A stretch of DNA of 64,000 nucleotides from NCBI RefSeq assembly GCF_030345075.1, contig NZ_CP128361.1, positions 1,798,001 to 1,862,000 on the forward strand. Reading direction: 5' to 3'. The stretch is from Solwaraspora sp. WMMA2065 (GTDB taxonomy: Bacteria > Actinomycetota > Actinomycetes > Mycobacteriales > Micromonosporaceae). This document shows positions 53,350 through 61,416 of this stretch, in pieces. The notes under the pieces are model-generated. The model saw nothing but the letters and a program-made list of their open reading frames with translations, did not search any database and was not told the DNA's origin. Each line of letters begins with the position of its first letter. Positions within the stretch are counted from its first letter, which is position 1. A program made the position numbers and the translations under genes.

Positions 53350-54321
53350 CTACTTCTCGCGCGACCGGGTGTCGCTGAGCCGGAAGTACGGTGCGACCAG
53401 CCGGTCCCGGTCGGCCAGCGCCCGGCCGATGCCCTTTTCCCGGCGCTCCTTGAGGAAGTTCCAGTCCCCGTCGTCGAAACTGACGTTGGTCGCCCAGCCG
53501 TGCCCGACCCAGCCGGTCATCGCGCCGAGGCCCTTGCCCCGGGCCTCCATGACCAACTGCATCATCGACTTGCCCATCATCAGCGAGTCCAGCGGCATGA
53601 CCGCGATCGCGTCGGCGTAGTCGTCGACCCAGCGCTGCAGTTCGTCACGTTCGACCACCTTGGTGACCAGGCCCTTGCGCTCGCCCTCCTCGGCACCGAT
53701 GGCCCGCATGGTCAGCATGACGTCCTTCATCGTGGTCAGGCCGACCTTCTCGATCCAGTGGTACATGTCCTGTGGGGCGGGACCGAGGTAACGGAACGCC
53801 GGATGGGTGAACCGGGCGTCAGGGCTGGCGATGACGATGTCAGCCGACAGCGCGATCTGGAAATGGCCGCCGTAGCAGTACCCCTGCACCTGGCAGATGG
53901 TCGCCTTGAGCGACTCGATGATCGGGCGGGTGAATCCGGAGCTGAGCACGTTGCGGTCGGGCAGGATGCGTTGCCGCTGCGCCGGCCGCCGCCGCGATGC
54001 CTTGTCGGTGCCGGTCCGGTAGCCGATGTAGTGCCCGAGTTCGGCGGCGTCGGCGCCGGTGCCGAAGTGTTCACCTTCGCCCTTGAACACGATGACCTTG
54101 ACCCGGTCGTCGGTCTCGGCCTCGCGGACCAGGTCGCCGACGCGTTCGAAGGCGGCCACCGGAATGGCGTTGAGCCGCTCGGGACGGTCGAAGGTGATGG
54201 TGGCGACCGACCGCTGCTCGTCGACGTCGTACCGGACGTACTTCGCCAGGACCTCGGGGTCGACCTCCATGTTCTCGACGTCCCACTGTTGTTCCAGAAG
54301 TTCGGCTTCGGTCTTCTTCAC
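53350..54321 (-). CDS. Crotonase-fold (enoyl-CoA hydratase/isomerase family) protein with atypical active site
   Basis: 323 residues, longer at both ends than the usual 255-270. VATITFDRPERLNAIP, VIVFKGEGEHFGTGADAAEL and VQGYCYGGHFQIALSADIVI give the CoA-binding fold and oxyanion hole. The two catalytic glutamates of classical hydratases (rat Glu144 and Glu164) align with Gln155 in GGHFQIAL and Ala175 in THPAFRY. It is therefore unlikely to be an ordinary hydratase; a lyase, hydrolase or isomerase activity of the same superfamily is more plausible. The ATG at 54321 follows AAGGAACT. Confidence 0.82.
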   Translation of the reverse strand: MKKTEAELLEQQWDVENMEVDPEVLAKYVRYDVDEQRSVATITFDRPERLNAIPVAAFERVGDLVREAETDDRVKVIVFKGEGEHFGTGADAAELGHYIGYRTGTDKASRRRPAQRQRILPDRNVLSSGFTRPIIESLKATICQVQGYCYGGHFQIALSADIVIASPDARFTHPAFRYLGPAPQDMYHWIEKVGLTTMKDVMLTMRAIGAEEGERKGLVTKVVERDELQRWVDDYADAIAVMPLDSLMMGKSMMQLVMEARGKGLGAMTGWVGHGWATNVSFDDGDWNFLKERREKGIGRALADRDRLVAPYFRLSDTRSREK

Positions 54322-54336
54322 GGCGAGTTCCTTAGG

Positions 54337-55329
54337 TCAGCTGGCACGGAAGGCGGGCATCACCTCGGCGGCGAACAGCCGCAGCGAGGCGCGCAGTTTC
54401 CCGGTCGGCATGCCGAGCCAACCGGGGCGGAAGATGACGTGGTCGAACCCCAGCTCCCGCAGGGCGGAGATCCGCTCGATGAGGAAGTCCGGTGAGCCCA
54501 GCAGCAGCGTGTTGCGGACCAGTTCGTCGAAGCGGTCCCGCTGCCAGCGCAGCGCCGGGTACTCGGCGTAGGTGGCGTACTCCCGCCGGGCGTGCGGCAG
54601 TGCCTCGGCCACGGCCTGCTCGGTGCTGGGCGCGCAGTACAGCTCGACCCCGACCGGGCGCTGCACTGTCGTCGGGTCCCGGCCGTACTCGGCCAACGCC
54701 TCCTCGTAGACGGCCCGATGCTCGGGCAGGAACCGGCGGCTCGGTGAGTTGCCCGGCGCGTACCAGGCGTCGCCGAGCCGGGCGGCCCGGCGGACCGCTT
54801 TCCTGCCGCCGGCACCGATCCAGATCGGTGGTCCGCCCGGGGTCAGCGGCGCGACGCCGATGGTCGCCTCGGTCTGCGGGTAGAACTCGCCGTCCCGGGT
54901 GACCGGCCGCCCGGTCCACAACGCGCGGATCAGCCGGATGCTCTCGTCGAAACGCCGGAACCGGGTCTGCGGGTCGATCCCGAACGCGGCGAGCTCGTTG
55001 TCCCGGTACCCGGCGCCGACGCCGAGGACCACCCGCCCACCGGAGAGGTGGTCCAGGGTCGCGAACTCCTCCGCGACGTGCACCGGGTGGAACATCGGCA
55101 GCAGCAGGATGCCGGTGCCGAGCAGCATGTCACCGGAGCGCGGAATGAGGCTGGCCAGCATCGAGATCGGCTGCGGGGTGGCCAGGTTCGACTGGAAGTG
55201 GTTGATCGTCCACACCGAGTCGTAGCCCAGTTCAGCGGCGAGTTCGACGGTGCCGAACAGCTCGGCCAGGTGCCCACCGAGGTCGTCGCCGTGCGGATAC
55301 TGGTGCGAGGCCATGATGCCGAACCTCAT
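54337..55329 (-). CDS. LLM-class F420/FMN-dependent oxidoreductase B
   Basis: 330 residues: MRFGIMASHQYPHGDDL, YDSVWTINHFQSNLATPQP, MLLGTGILLLPMFHPVHVAE, SGGRVVLGVGAGYRDNELAA and PPIWIGAGGRKAVRRAARL. A paralogue of the gene at 52358. ATG 55329 overlaps the stop of the upstream ligase (ATGA). Confidence 0.86.
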   Translation of the reverse strand: MRFGIMASHQYPHGDDLGGHLAELFGTVELAAELGYDSVWTINHFQSNLATPQPISMLASLIPRSGDMLLGTGILLLPMFHPVHVAEEFATLDHLSGGRVVLGVGAGYRDNELAAFGIDPQTRFRRFDESIRLIRALWTGRPVTRDGEFYPQTEATIGVAPLTPGGPPIWIGAGGRKAVRRAARLGDAWYAPGNSPSRRFLPEHRAVYEEALAEYGRDPTTVQRPVGVELYCAPSTEQAVAEALPHARREYATYAEYPALRWQRDRFDELVRNTLLLGSPDFLIERISALRELGFDHVIFRPGWLGMPTGKLRASLRLFAAEVMPAFRAS

Positions 55330-56930
55330 CCGGACGCACCCGCCCGCGTCGTGGCCGGCGTCGCTCGGCTGATCTTGCCGGTGGCGCTGCGTTCCAGTGC
55401 GGCGACGAACTCGATCCGGCGGGGCGTCTTGAAGTGGGCGAGCCGGTCCCGGGCGTACGCAACGAGGCGATGGGAGAGTTCGGTGTCGGTCACCGCGTCG
55501 TCGGTCCTGCGCACCACGAGGGCGACCGGTATCTCGCCGAGCCGGTCGTCCGGTCGCCCGAGCACCCGCACGTCGCTGACCAGCGGATGCCTGCGCAGCT
55601 CGTCCTCGATCTCCTCGGGCCAGACCTGGAAGCCACCGCATTTGATCATGTCCCGTTTCCGGCCGACCAGGAACAGCACCCCGTCGTCGTCGACGTAGCC
55701 GATGTCACCGGTGTGCACCCAGCCGTCCCGGACCAGTTCGCGGGACGCGGCGTCGTCGTCGACATAGCCCTTGGTCAACGCGGAGCGGACCACCACCTCG
55801 CCTTGTCGGCCGGCTGGCAGGGCGGCACCGGTCTCGTCCCGGATCTCCAGCTCCACCCCCGGGTAGACCCGCCCGGCGGAGCCGGGTTTCCAGCGGCCGG
55901 CCTTCATGTCCCGTCCGGTCCAGCCGGCGATGTGCCCGGCTTCGGTCGATCCGTAGTTGACCAGGATCGGCACCTGGTACCGCTCCTCGAAAGCTCGGCG
56001 CAGCGACCACGAGATGGCCTGACCGGCCACCAGGACGGACTTGACCCCGTCGAAGGGCAGGTCCCGTTCGGCGTACACGATGTCGTAGACCATCGTGGGC
56101 AGGAAGAAGAAGTTGTCGAACCGGAACCGGTCCATCAGGTCGGCGAGCCGGTCGACGCCGAACCTCTCCCAGACCACCGCCGGACGACCGACGAAGAAGG
56201 CGAACAGCAGCGAGTGCTGACCGCCGCTGTGGAACAGCGGCAGGGCGATGAGGTTCGGCCTGGCCGCCGCCGGGGCGGTGCCTTCGGCGTCGGTGCCGGT
56301 GGCGACGCAGGCCAGCCGCATCAGCGAGTCGCGGGTCCCGCCGTGGGTGACGCTGACCGCCTTCGGCCGGCCGGTCGTCCCGCCGGTGAACAGCACGCAG
56401 GCCTCGGCCTGCGGGTCGACGTCGACTGCCGGCACCCGGACCTGCCGACGCCAGGGCAGCGGCTCGACGTCCGCTTCCCCGACGCCACCGGTCGCAGGGC
56501 GCAGCTGCGCGACGCGGCGGATCGCGACGCCGGCTCTGGCGCTGGCGAGTTCGGCGACCACGTCCGGGCTGCGCCCGTCGACGAGCAGCAGCCGAGGGCT
56601 GGTCTTGGCCAGCGACTCGGCGAGTTCGGCCGCGTTGTACAAACTGCTGACGGTGACCGGGACCGCGCCGAGCTTCCAGCAGCCGAAGAGGAAGAAGACG
56701 ATGTCCGGGCCGTTGGTCAGGTAGCAGGCCACCCGGTCGCCGGCGCTCACGCCCTCGGCCCGCAGTGCCACGGCCACCCCACCGGCGAGCAGGTCGATCT
56801 CGTCGAACGTCCACGACCGACCGTCCTCGCCGTACAGGCCGACGACGTCGGTGCGGTCGGCGCGACGCCGTTCCAACACGCGGGCCAGATTGTCGGCGTC
56901 CGGTGGGGCCATCACTGGGTCGGTGCTCAT
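55326..56930 (-). CDS. AMP-forming acyl-CoA ligase 1
   Basis: 534 residues, complete. The P-loop is LFTGGTTGRPKAVSVTHGG, then LVNYGSTEAGH (A5), GWVHTGDIGYVDDDGVLF (A7), GRKRDMIKCGGFQVWPEEIE (A8) and the catalytic lysine in ERSATGKISR (A10). It activates a carboxylic acid as the CoA thioester, probably the pathway substrate or a breakdown product. The chain-length or ring preference is not evident. ATG 56930 overlaps the previous LLM stop (ATGA). Confidence 0.88.
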   Translation of the reverse strand: MSTDPVMAPPDADNLARVLERRRADRTDVVGLYGEDGRSWTFDEIDLLAGGVAVALRAEGVSAGDRVACYLTNGPDIVFFLFGCWKLGAVPVTVSSLYNAAELAESLAKTSPRLLLVDGRSPDVVAELASARAGVAIRRVAQLRPATGGVGEADVEPLPWRRQVRVPAVDVDPQAEACVLFTGGTTGRPKAVSVTHGGTRDSLMRLACVATGTDAEGTAPAAARPNLIALPLFHSGGQHSLLFAFFVGRPAVVWERFGVDRLADLMDRFRFDNFFFLPTMVYDIVYAERDLPFDGVKSVLVAGQAISWSLRRAFEERYQVPILVNYGSTEAGHIAGWTGRDMKAGRWKPGSAGRVYPGVELEIRDETGAALPAGRQGEVVVRSALTKGYVDDDAASRELVRDGWVHTGDIGYVDDDGVLFLVGRKRDMIKCGGFQVWPEEIEDELRRHPLVSDVRVLGRPDDRLGEIPVALVVRRTDDAVTDTELSHRLVAYARDRLAHFKTPRRIEFVAALERSATGKISRATPATTRAGASG

Positions 56931-57946
56931 CGGGCGACCTCCGGCGCGGCTGGCGACGCGGGTCGTGGCCCGGCGAGTCGGGGGACGACCTCCGCACCGA
57001 AGCGGGCGAGCTGCTCCATCGCCTCGGCCTGGCTGGCGCCGACGAACTGGTGCCGCAGCGAGACCTCGGTGATGCCGAGTTCGGCCTCCCAACGCCGCAG
57101 CTTGTCGACGATCTCGTCCGCAGAACCGACCAGGCAGTCCTGCGCCAGATACCGGTCGATGTCCAGGGACTGGGCGCCGTCCCAGGACCGGTATCCGGCG
57201 TACTGGCGCTGCAGATGCGGTCGGACGGCCTTGACCGCGGCGGGGTAACTGTCGCCGATGAACGCCTCCCGGCTCATCGGGTACTCACGGTCGAGGGTGA
57301 AGCCGCGGTCGACGAGTTCGCCCCGGTAGACGCCGAGCAGTCGGGCGAGCTCCGCGTCAGTGCCCTTGGGGCCGATGAGCCACGGCGCGTCCAGTCGGGC
57401 GGCGCGGCGGACCGCCGGCTCGGCGAACGCACCGATCCACAGCGGCGGGCCGCCGGGCTGCACCGGGCGCAGCGCCAGCGACGCGCCGGGGACTTCGCCC
57501 CAGCTGCCGGCGATGTCGATCGTCTCGCCGTTCCACAGCGCCCGCAGGATCGGAACGTACTCGCGTAGTCGGCGCAGCCGGTCGGTCCATTCCACGCCGA
57601 ACGCGGCGGTCTCCCGTTTGCGGTAGCCGGCACCGACGCCGACGGTCAACCGTCCCCGGCAGAGCACGTCGAGGGAGGCGAGGTCCTCGGCGAGCGCGAC
57701 CGGGTTCAGCAGCGGTGCGAGCAGCACCCCGAAGCCGATGCGTACCCGGGTGGTCGCCCGCGCGAGGTAGCCGGCCAGCGGCACCGGCTGGACGAACGCG
57801 GACCTGGCGAGGAAGTGGTGGCCGAGGTAGACGGCGTGGAAGCCGGCCGCCTCGGCGGCGGTGGCCTGGTCCAGTACCTGGTCGATACCGTCGGAGGCGC
57901 TGGTCGACGGATCGAACTGGGCACTGAGGAAACAGCTGACCTTCAT
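56927..57946 (-). CDS. LLM-class F420/FMN-dependent oxidoreductase C
   Basis: 339 residues: MKVSCFLSAQFDPST, FHAVYLGHHFLARSAFVQP, VRIGFGVLLAPLLNPVALAE, RGRLTVGVGAGYRKRETAAF and PPLWIGAFAEPAVRRAARL. It is more divergent than the pair at 52358 and 54337. Start and stop both overlap neighbours by ATGA. Confidence 0.86.
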   Translation of the reverse strand: MKVSCFLSAQFDPSTSASDGIDQVLDQATAAEAAGFHAVYLGHHFLARSAFVQPVPLAGYLARATTRVRIGFGVLLAPLLNPVALAEDLASLDVLCRGRLTVGVGAGYRKRETAAFGVEWTDRLRRLREYVPILRALWNGETIDIAGSWGEVPGASLALRPVQPGGPPLWIGAFAEPAVRRAARLDAPWLIGPKGTDAELARLLGVYRGELVDRGFTLDREYPMSREAFIGDSYPAAVKAVRPHLQRQYAGYRSWDGAQSLDIDRYLAQDCLVGSADEIVDKLRRWEAELGITEVSLRHQFVGASQAEAMEQLARFGAEVVPRLAGPRPASPAAPEVAR

Positions 57947-59070
57947 CCGATGACCGCCTGGGCGGCGGAGGTCGTCAAGACGTCATCGGCCGGGTCGTGG
58001 CCGTCGGTCCGGCGGCCCGTCTGGTCCGCCGCGCGAAAGTGCGGGATCACCTTGGTGGCGAACTCCTCCATGGACTTCAGCGCGCTCCGCCGGTCGAGCG
58101 ACGGGATGCGCAGCCAGCCGATGTAGTGGTTGATGCCGAGCTGCTCGCGCAGCATCTCGATGGTCTCGATGACGCGCTGCGCCGAGCCGAAGTTGCCGCC
58201 GTGGGTCAGGGTCTGCTCCAGAGTCAGCAGTTCGATGTTCTTGGCGACCGCCGCGTAGTAGGACCGCTCCTGCTCGATCGCCTCCTCCGAACCCGGGATC
58301 ACCTTGCCGACGGACTTGTAGTAGTTCATCGCCGCCGAGGCGGCTTCACGCAGGCCGTCCTCGCCGTCACCGCACCACACCTGTTGCATGAAGGGCAGTT
58401 CGTAGGTGGTGACATCGAAACCGTTGGCCTGCATGCTCTGCCGGTAGAGGCTGAAGTTCTTCTGCATGATGCCCAACGGCGTGAAGTTCGGTGAGGTGAT
58501 GATCGGCTCGCCGACCGCGCCGCGCTCCCGGAAGCTGTCCGGGGATACCGTGCCCTGCAGGATCGGCGGACCGCCGGGGGTGAACGGCCGGGGGTAGGTC
58601 GTGACGTCGTCGAAGTGGTAGATCTCGCCGTGGTAGGAGAACTTCTCCTGGGTCAGCGCCAACCGCAGCACCTCCAGGGTCTCCTGGTAGCGCTGCTTCG
58701 ACTCGGCCAGGGCGATCCCGAAGCCGGCGAACTCGGCCGGCTGGTAGCCACGGCCGACCCCGATGGTGACCCGACCACCACTGAGCACGTCGAGCGCCGC
58801 GATGTCCTCGGCCAGCCGCAGCGGGTGGTGCAGTGGAAGCACCAGCACGGCGGTGCCGATCGTGATCCGGCTGGTCCGCTCGGCGACGGCCATGCCGAAG
58901 TTGACCGGGCTGCCGAGGATGCCGTACTTCGAGAAGTGGTGCTCGGCCAACCAGATCGAGTCGAAGCCGAGCTCGTCGGCCAGCTGGATCTCGTCGAGAG
59001 TCTCCCGTAGCACCTGATGGTCCGATGCCCCGTCGGCCACCGGGAACAGGTTCATGATTCCGAACTTCAC
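57943..59070 (-). CDS. LLM-class F420/FMN-dependent oxidoreductase D, first gene of its transcription unit
   Basis: 375 residues, the longest of the four. VKFGIMNLFPVADGASDHQ, GFDSIWLAEHHFSKYG, ITIGTAVLVLPLHHPLRLAE and SGGRVTIGVGRGYQPAEFAG place it nearer the bacterial luciferase alpha-like FMN/F420 monooxygenases (EHHF). GTG 59070 has AGGAG five bases upstream; GTG 59076 overlaps that site and is less likely. The operator-like 21-mer lies only 16 bp upstream. Confidence 0.86.
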   Translation of the reverse strand: MKFGIMNLFPVADGASDHQVLRETLDEIQLADELGFDSIWLAEHHFSKYGILGSPVNFGMAVAERTSRITIGTAVLVLPLHHPLRLAEDIAALDVLSGGRVTIGVGRGYQPAEFAGFGIALAESKQRYQETLEVLRLALTQEKFSYHGEIYHFDDVTTYPRPFTPGGPPILQGTVSPDSFRERGAVGEPIITSPNFTPLGIMQKNFSLYRQSMQANGFDVTTYELPFMQQVWCGDGEDGLREAASAAMNYYKSVGKVIPGSEEAIEQERSYYAAVAKNIELLTLEQTLTHGGNFGSAQRVIETIEMLREQLGINHYIGWLRIPSLDRRSALKSMEEFATKVIPHFRAADQTGRRTDGHDPADDVLTTSAAQAVIG

Positions 59071-59085
59071 GACCACTCCTCGTTT

Positions 59086-59106
59086 ATTCCGACCAGCCGG
59101 TATGTT
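59086..59106. promoter_or_regulatory. Operator-like element, copy 1
   Basis: Reads ATTCCGACCA, then G, then CCGGTATGTT on the plus strand. It is an imperfect inverted repeat with CCG/CGG half-sites, as in many TetR-family operators, and differs from copy 2 (62985-63005) at one base. It lies just upstream of the minus-strand unit starting at 59070. Confidence 0.65.
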
Positions 59107-59150
59107 ACCGCTGCGCTTCTGTCACTGCAAGGTCTGCGCAGGTCAGCGCA

Positions 59151-60212
59151 CTAGTCCGTACGGTGCCCCGAACCCACCCGGCGCGCCTCGACCCGCAGCG
59201 CGCCGGCCCGGTGCCGGTGCCATCGGCCACGGCCGGCCCGGGCGTCGAGCACCAACGCCCGACGCAGGAACAGATGCGGATCCGCTTCCATGGTGATACC
59301 CATCCCGCCGTGCACCTGGATTCCCCGCTCGGCGGCGAAGACCGCGGCCTTCCCCGCCGCCGCCTTGGCGGCGTGCACCTGGATCCCGGCGTCCGGACGA
59401 TGGTTGTCGACCGCCCAGGCGGCGTAGAGCGTCAGGTCCCACGCTGCCTTGCGCGCGGTGGCGGCCTCAGCCAGCTGGAACGCCACCCCCTGGAACGACC
59501 CGATCACCCGGCCGAACTGCATCCGGGTGCGGGCCTGCTCGGCGGCCAGTTCGATCGCGCCCTGCGCGACGCCGCACAACTCGGCGGCGACCACCAGGGT
59601 CGCCCGCCACAACCCGGTGCCGACCGGATCGAGCCGTTGCGGCATGGACAGCGACACGTCCGACAGCGGTACCGACGGGTCGAACGACCGCCGTTCGGTG
59701 ACCTCGGCCCGCTCGGCGACCGTGGCGGCGCCGGCGACCCAGACCCCGTCGGGACCGGCGACGACGAACCCGTCCGCCTGAGCGGCGTACGGCACCAGGG
59801 TCCGCACCAGCGGATCCGGCACCGACCGGTCCGGCCAACCAGGCGTGGACGGCACGTCGACCGCCGGAGTGAGCACCCGGCGGCCGTCGAGGATCTCGTC
59901 GGGCAGCGGCACCGACCGTCGGTCGTCGCCGCAGAGCAGCTGTACGGCACCCGCGTGGGCCGCGAACCGACTCGGGACCAGGTGCTCACCGAGCACCTCT
60001 ACGGCGACCAGCAGGTCGATCAGCGCCGATCCGACACCACCGGCCGACTCCGGCACGCCGAGCAGCCCGAAGTCGCGCAGCAGCGGTCCGTCCGCGGCGC
60101 AGGGCTGCCAACCGGCCGACAGCGCGGCTCGCGCCGCGCCGGTCTGCGCCTTGGCGAGGGCCGCGACGGTCTCGCCGATCTCCTGCTGTTCCTGGGTGAA
60201 TGTCGCGTGCAC
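59151..60212 (-). CDS. Acyl-CoA dehydrogenase-like subunit without catalytic Glu (probable heteromer partner)
   Basis: 353 residues. The fold is shown by FGLLGVPESAGGVGSALIDL, AAELCGVAQGAIELAAEQ, RTRMQFGRVIGSFQGVAFQL and IQVHGGMGITMEADPHLFLR. The C-terminal segment that carries the catalytic glutamate (EGT motif) in single-subunit enzymes is absent, and the middle beta-domain is short. In actinobacterial steroid-type enzymes such subunits pair with a full-length partner to form alpha2beta2 dehydrogenases. GTG 60212; 13 bp behind the partner gene. Confidence 0.82.
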   Translation of the reverse strand: MHATFTQEQQEIGETVAALAKAQTGAARAALSAGWQPCAADGPLLRDFGLLGVPESAGGVGSALIDLLVAVEVLGEHLVPSRFAAHAGAVQLLCGDDRRSVPLPDEILDGRRVLTPAVDVPSTPGWPDRSVPDPLVRTLVPYAAQADGFVVAGPDGVWVAGAATVAERAEVTERRSFDPSVPLSDVSLSMPQRLDPVGTGLWRATLVVAAELCGVAQGAIELAAEQARTRMQFGRVIGSFQGVAFQLAEAATARKAAWDLTLYAAWAVDNHRPDAGIQVHAAKAAAGKAAVFAAERGIQVHGGMGITMEADPHLFLRRALVLDARAGRGRWHRHRAGALRVEARRVGSGHRTD

Positions 60213-60225
60213 GCGGCCACTCCGC

Positions 60226-61377
60226 TCAACGTGAACGGGGCAGGTTCAGCACCCGCTCCGCGAGAATCGACTTCTGGACTTCCTCCGTGCCGCCCTCGAT
60301 CGTGTGGGCGCGGGCACGCAGGTAGCGGTGCATCCGGGCGGCGGCACCGGCACCGTCGAGCAGCACACCGCCAGCCTCGTCGAGCTGCACCGCGAGCCGG
60401 TTCGCGTTCTGCACCACGCCGGCCCACAGACTCTTCAGCGCCGACGTCTCCGGGCCGGGGACGCCACCGGCACGGCTCTCCGCCAGCATCCGCATCGACC
60501 CGATCCGGACCGCCTCGGCGTCGCACTGCAGCGCGCCGATCGTGTCGACGACGGTGCTGTCGTCGGCCAGTCCCCGCGCGATCGCCAGATCGACGACCCG
60601 GTCCACCGCCTGGCGGGCCCACACCCACAGGTTCAGCGCCATGCTGCCGCGTTCGAAGGCGAGCGTGGTGAGCGCGACCTTCCAGCCGTTGCCGACCCCG
60701 CCGAGCACGTCGGAGTCGGGGACGAACACGTCGTCGAGGAACATCTCGTTGAACTCGGTGTCCCCGTTGATCATCACCAGTGGTCGGACGGTGAACCGGT
60801 CCATCGGGGCCAGGAAGTAGGTGATGCCCCGGTGCCGGGTCTCCTCGGGGTCGGTCCGCGCCAGCAGCAGACACCGGGAGGCGTTGTGCGCGTTGGAGGT
60901 CCAGATCTTGGTGCCGTTGATCAGCCAGCCGCCGTCGACCCGGGTCGCGGCGGTACGCAGACTCGCCAGGTCGGAGCCGGAGCCTGGCTCGCTGAAGCCC
61001 TGGCACCAGTACTCCTCGCCGCGCAGGATTCCCGGCAGGTACCGGGCCTGCTGCTCGTCGCTGCCGTGCGCGATGATCGTCGGACCGGCCAGCATCATGC
61101 CAACGCCGTTGAGCGGGTACGGCGCGCCCCGGACCGCCGCCTCCTCGTTGAAGACCGCCTGCGCCAGCGAGTCCATCCCCCGGCCGCCGTGCCCGACCGG
61201 CCAGGACAACCCGGCCCAGTTGCCGGCGCAGAGCCGCTCCTGCCACACCCGTGACCAGTGCTCACGCTCGGTCTGGGACAGCTCCTCCTGATCGGGCACG
61301 TCGCGCAGCGCGTCGTCGAGCCAACTGCCGGCCTCGCGCCGGAACGCGAGGTCGCTGTCACTGTCATCGAAGTCCAC
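60226..61377 (-). CDS. Acyl-CoA dehydrogenase, catalytic subunit
   Basis: 383 residues. WCQGFSEPGSGSDLASLRTA and WLINGTKIWTSNAHNASRCL form the FAD/substrate region, and HTIEGGTEEVQKSILAERVL holds the glutamate expected to act as base. It introduces a 2,3-double bond into an acyl-CoA using FAD. GTG 61377 follows GGGGAG at six bases; a GTG at 61407 is possible but without a site. It lies 39 bp behind ligase 2. Confidence 0.87.
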   Translation of the reverse strand: MDFDDSDSDLAFRREAGSWLDDALRDVPDQEELSQTEREHWSRVWQERLCAGNWAGLSWPVGHGGRGMDSLAQAVFNEEAAVRGAPYPLNGVGMMLAGPTIIAHGSDEQQARYLPGILRGEEYWCQGFSEPGSGSDLASLRTAATRVDGGWLINGTKIWTSNAHNASRCLLLARTDPEETRHRGITYFLAPMDRFTVRPLVMINGDTEFNEMFLDDVFVPDSDVLGGVGNGWKVALTTLAFERGSMALNLWVWARQAVDRVVDLAIARGLADDSTVVDTIGALQCDAEAVRIGSMRMLAESRAGGVPGPETSALKSLWAGVVQNANRLAVQLDEAGGVLLDGAGAAARMHRYLRARAHTIEGGTEEVQKSILAERVLNLPRSR

Positions 61378-61416
61378 GGCAGGCTCCCCTGTCGTCGGAC
61401 ACCTCACACGTCGTGG

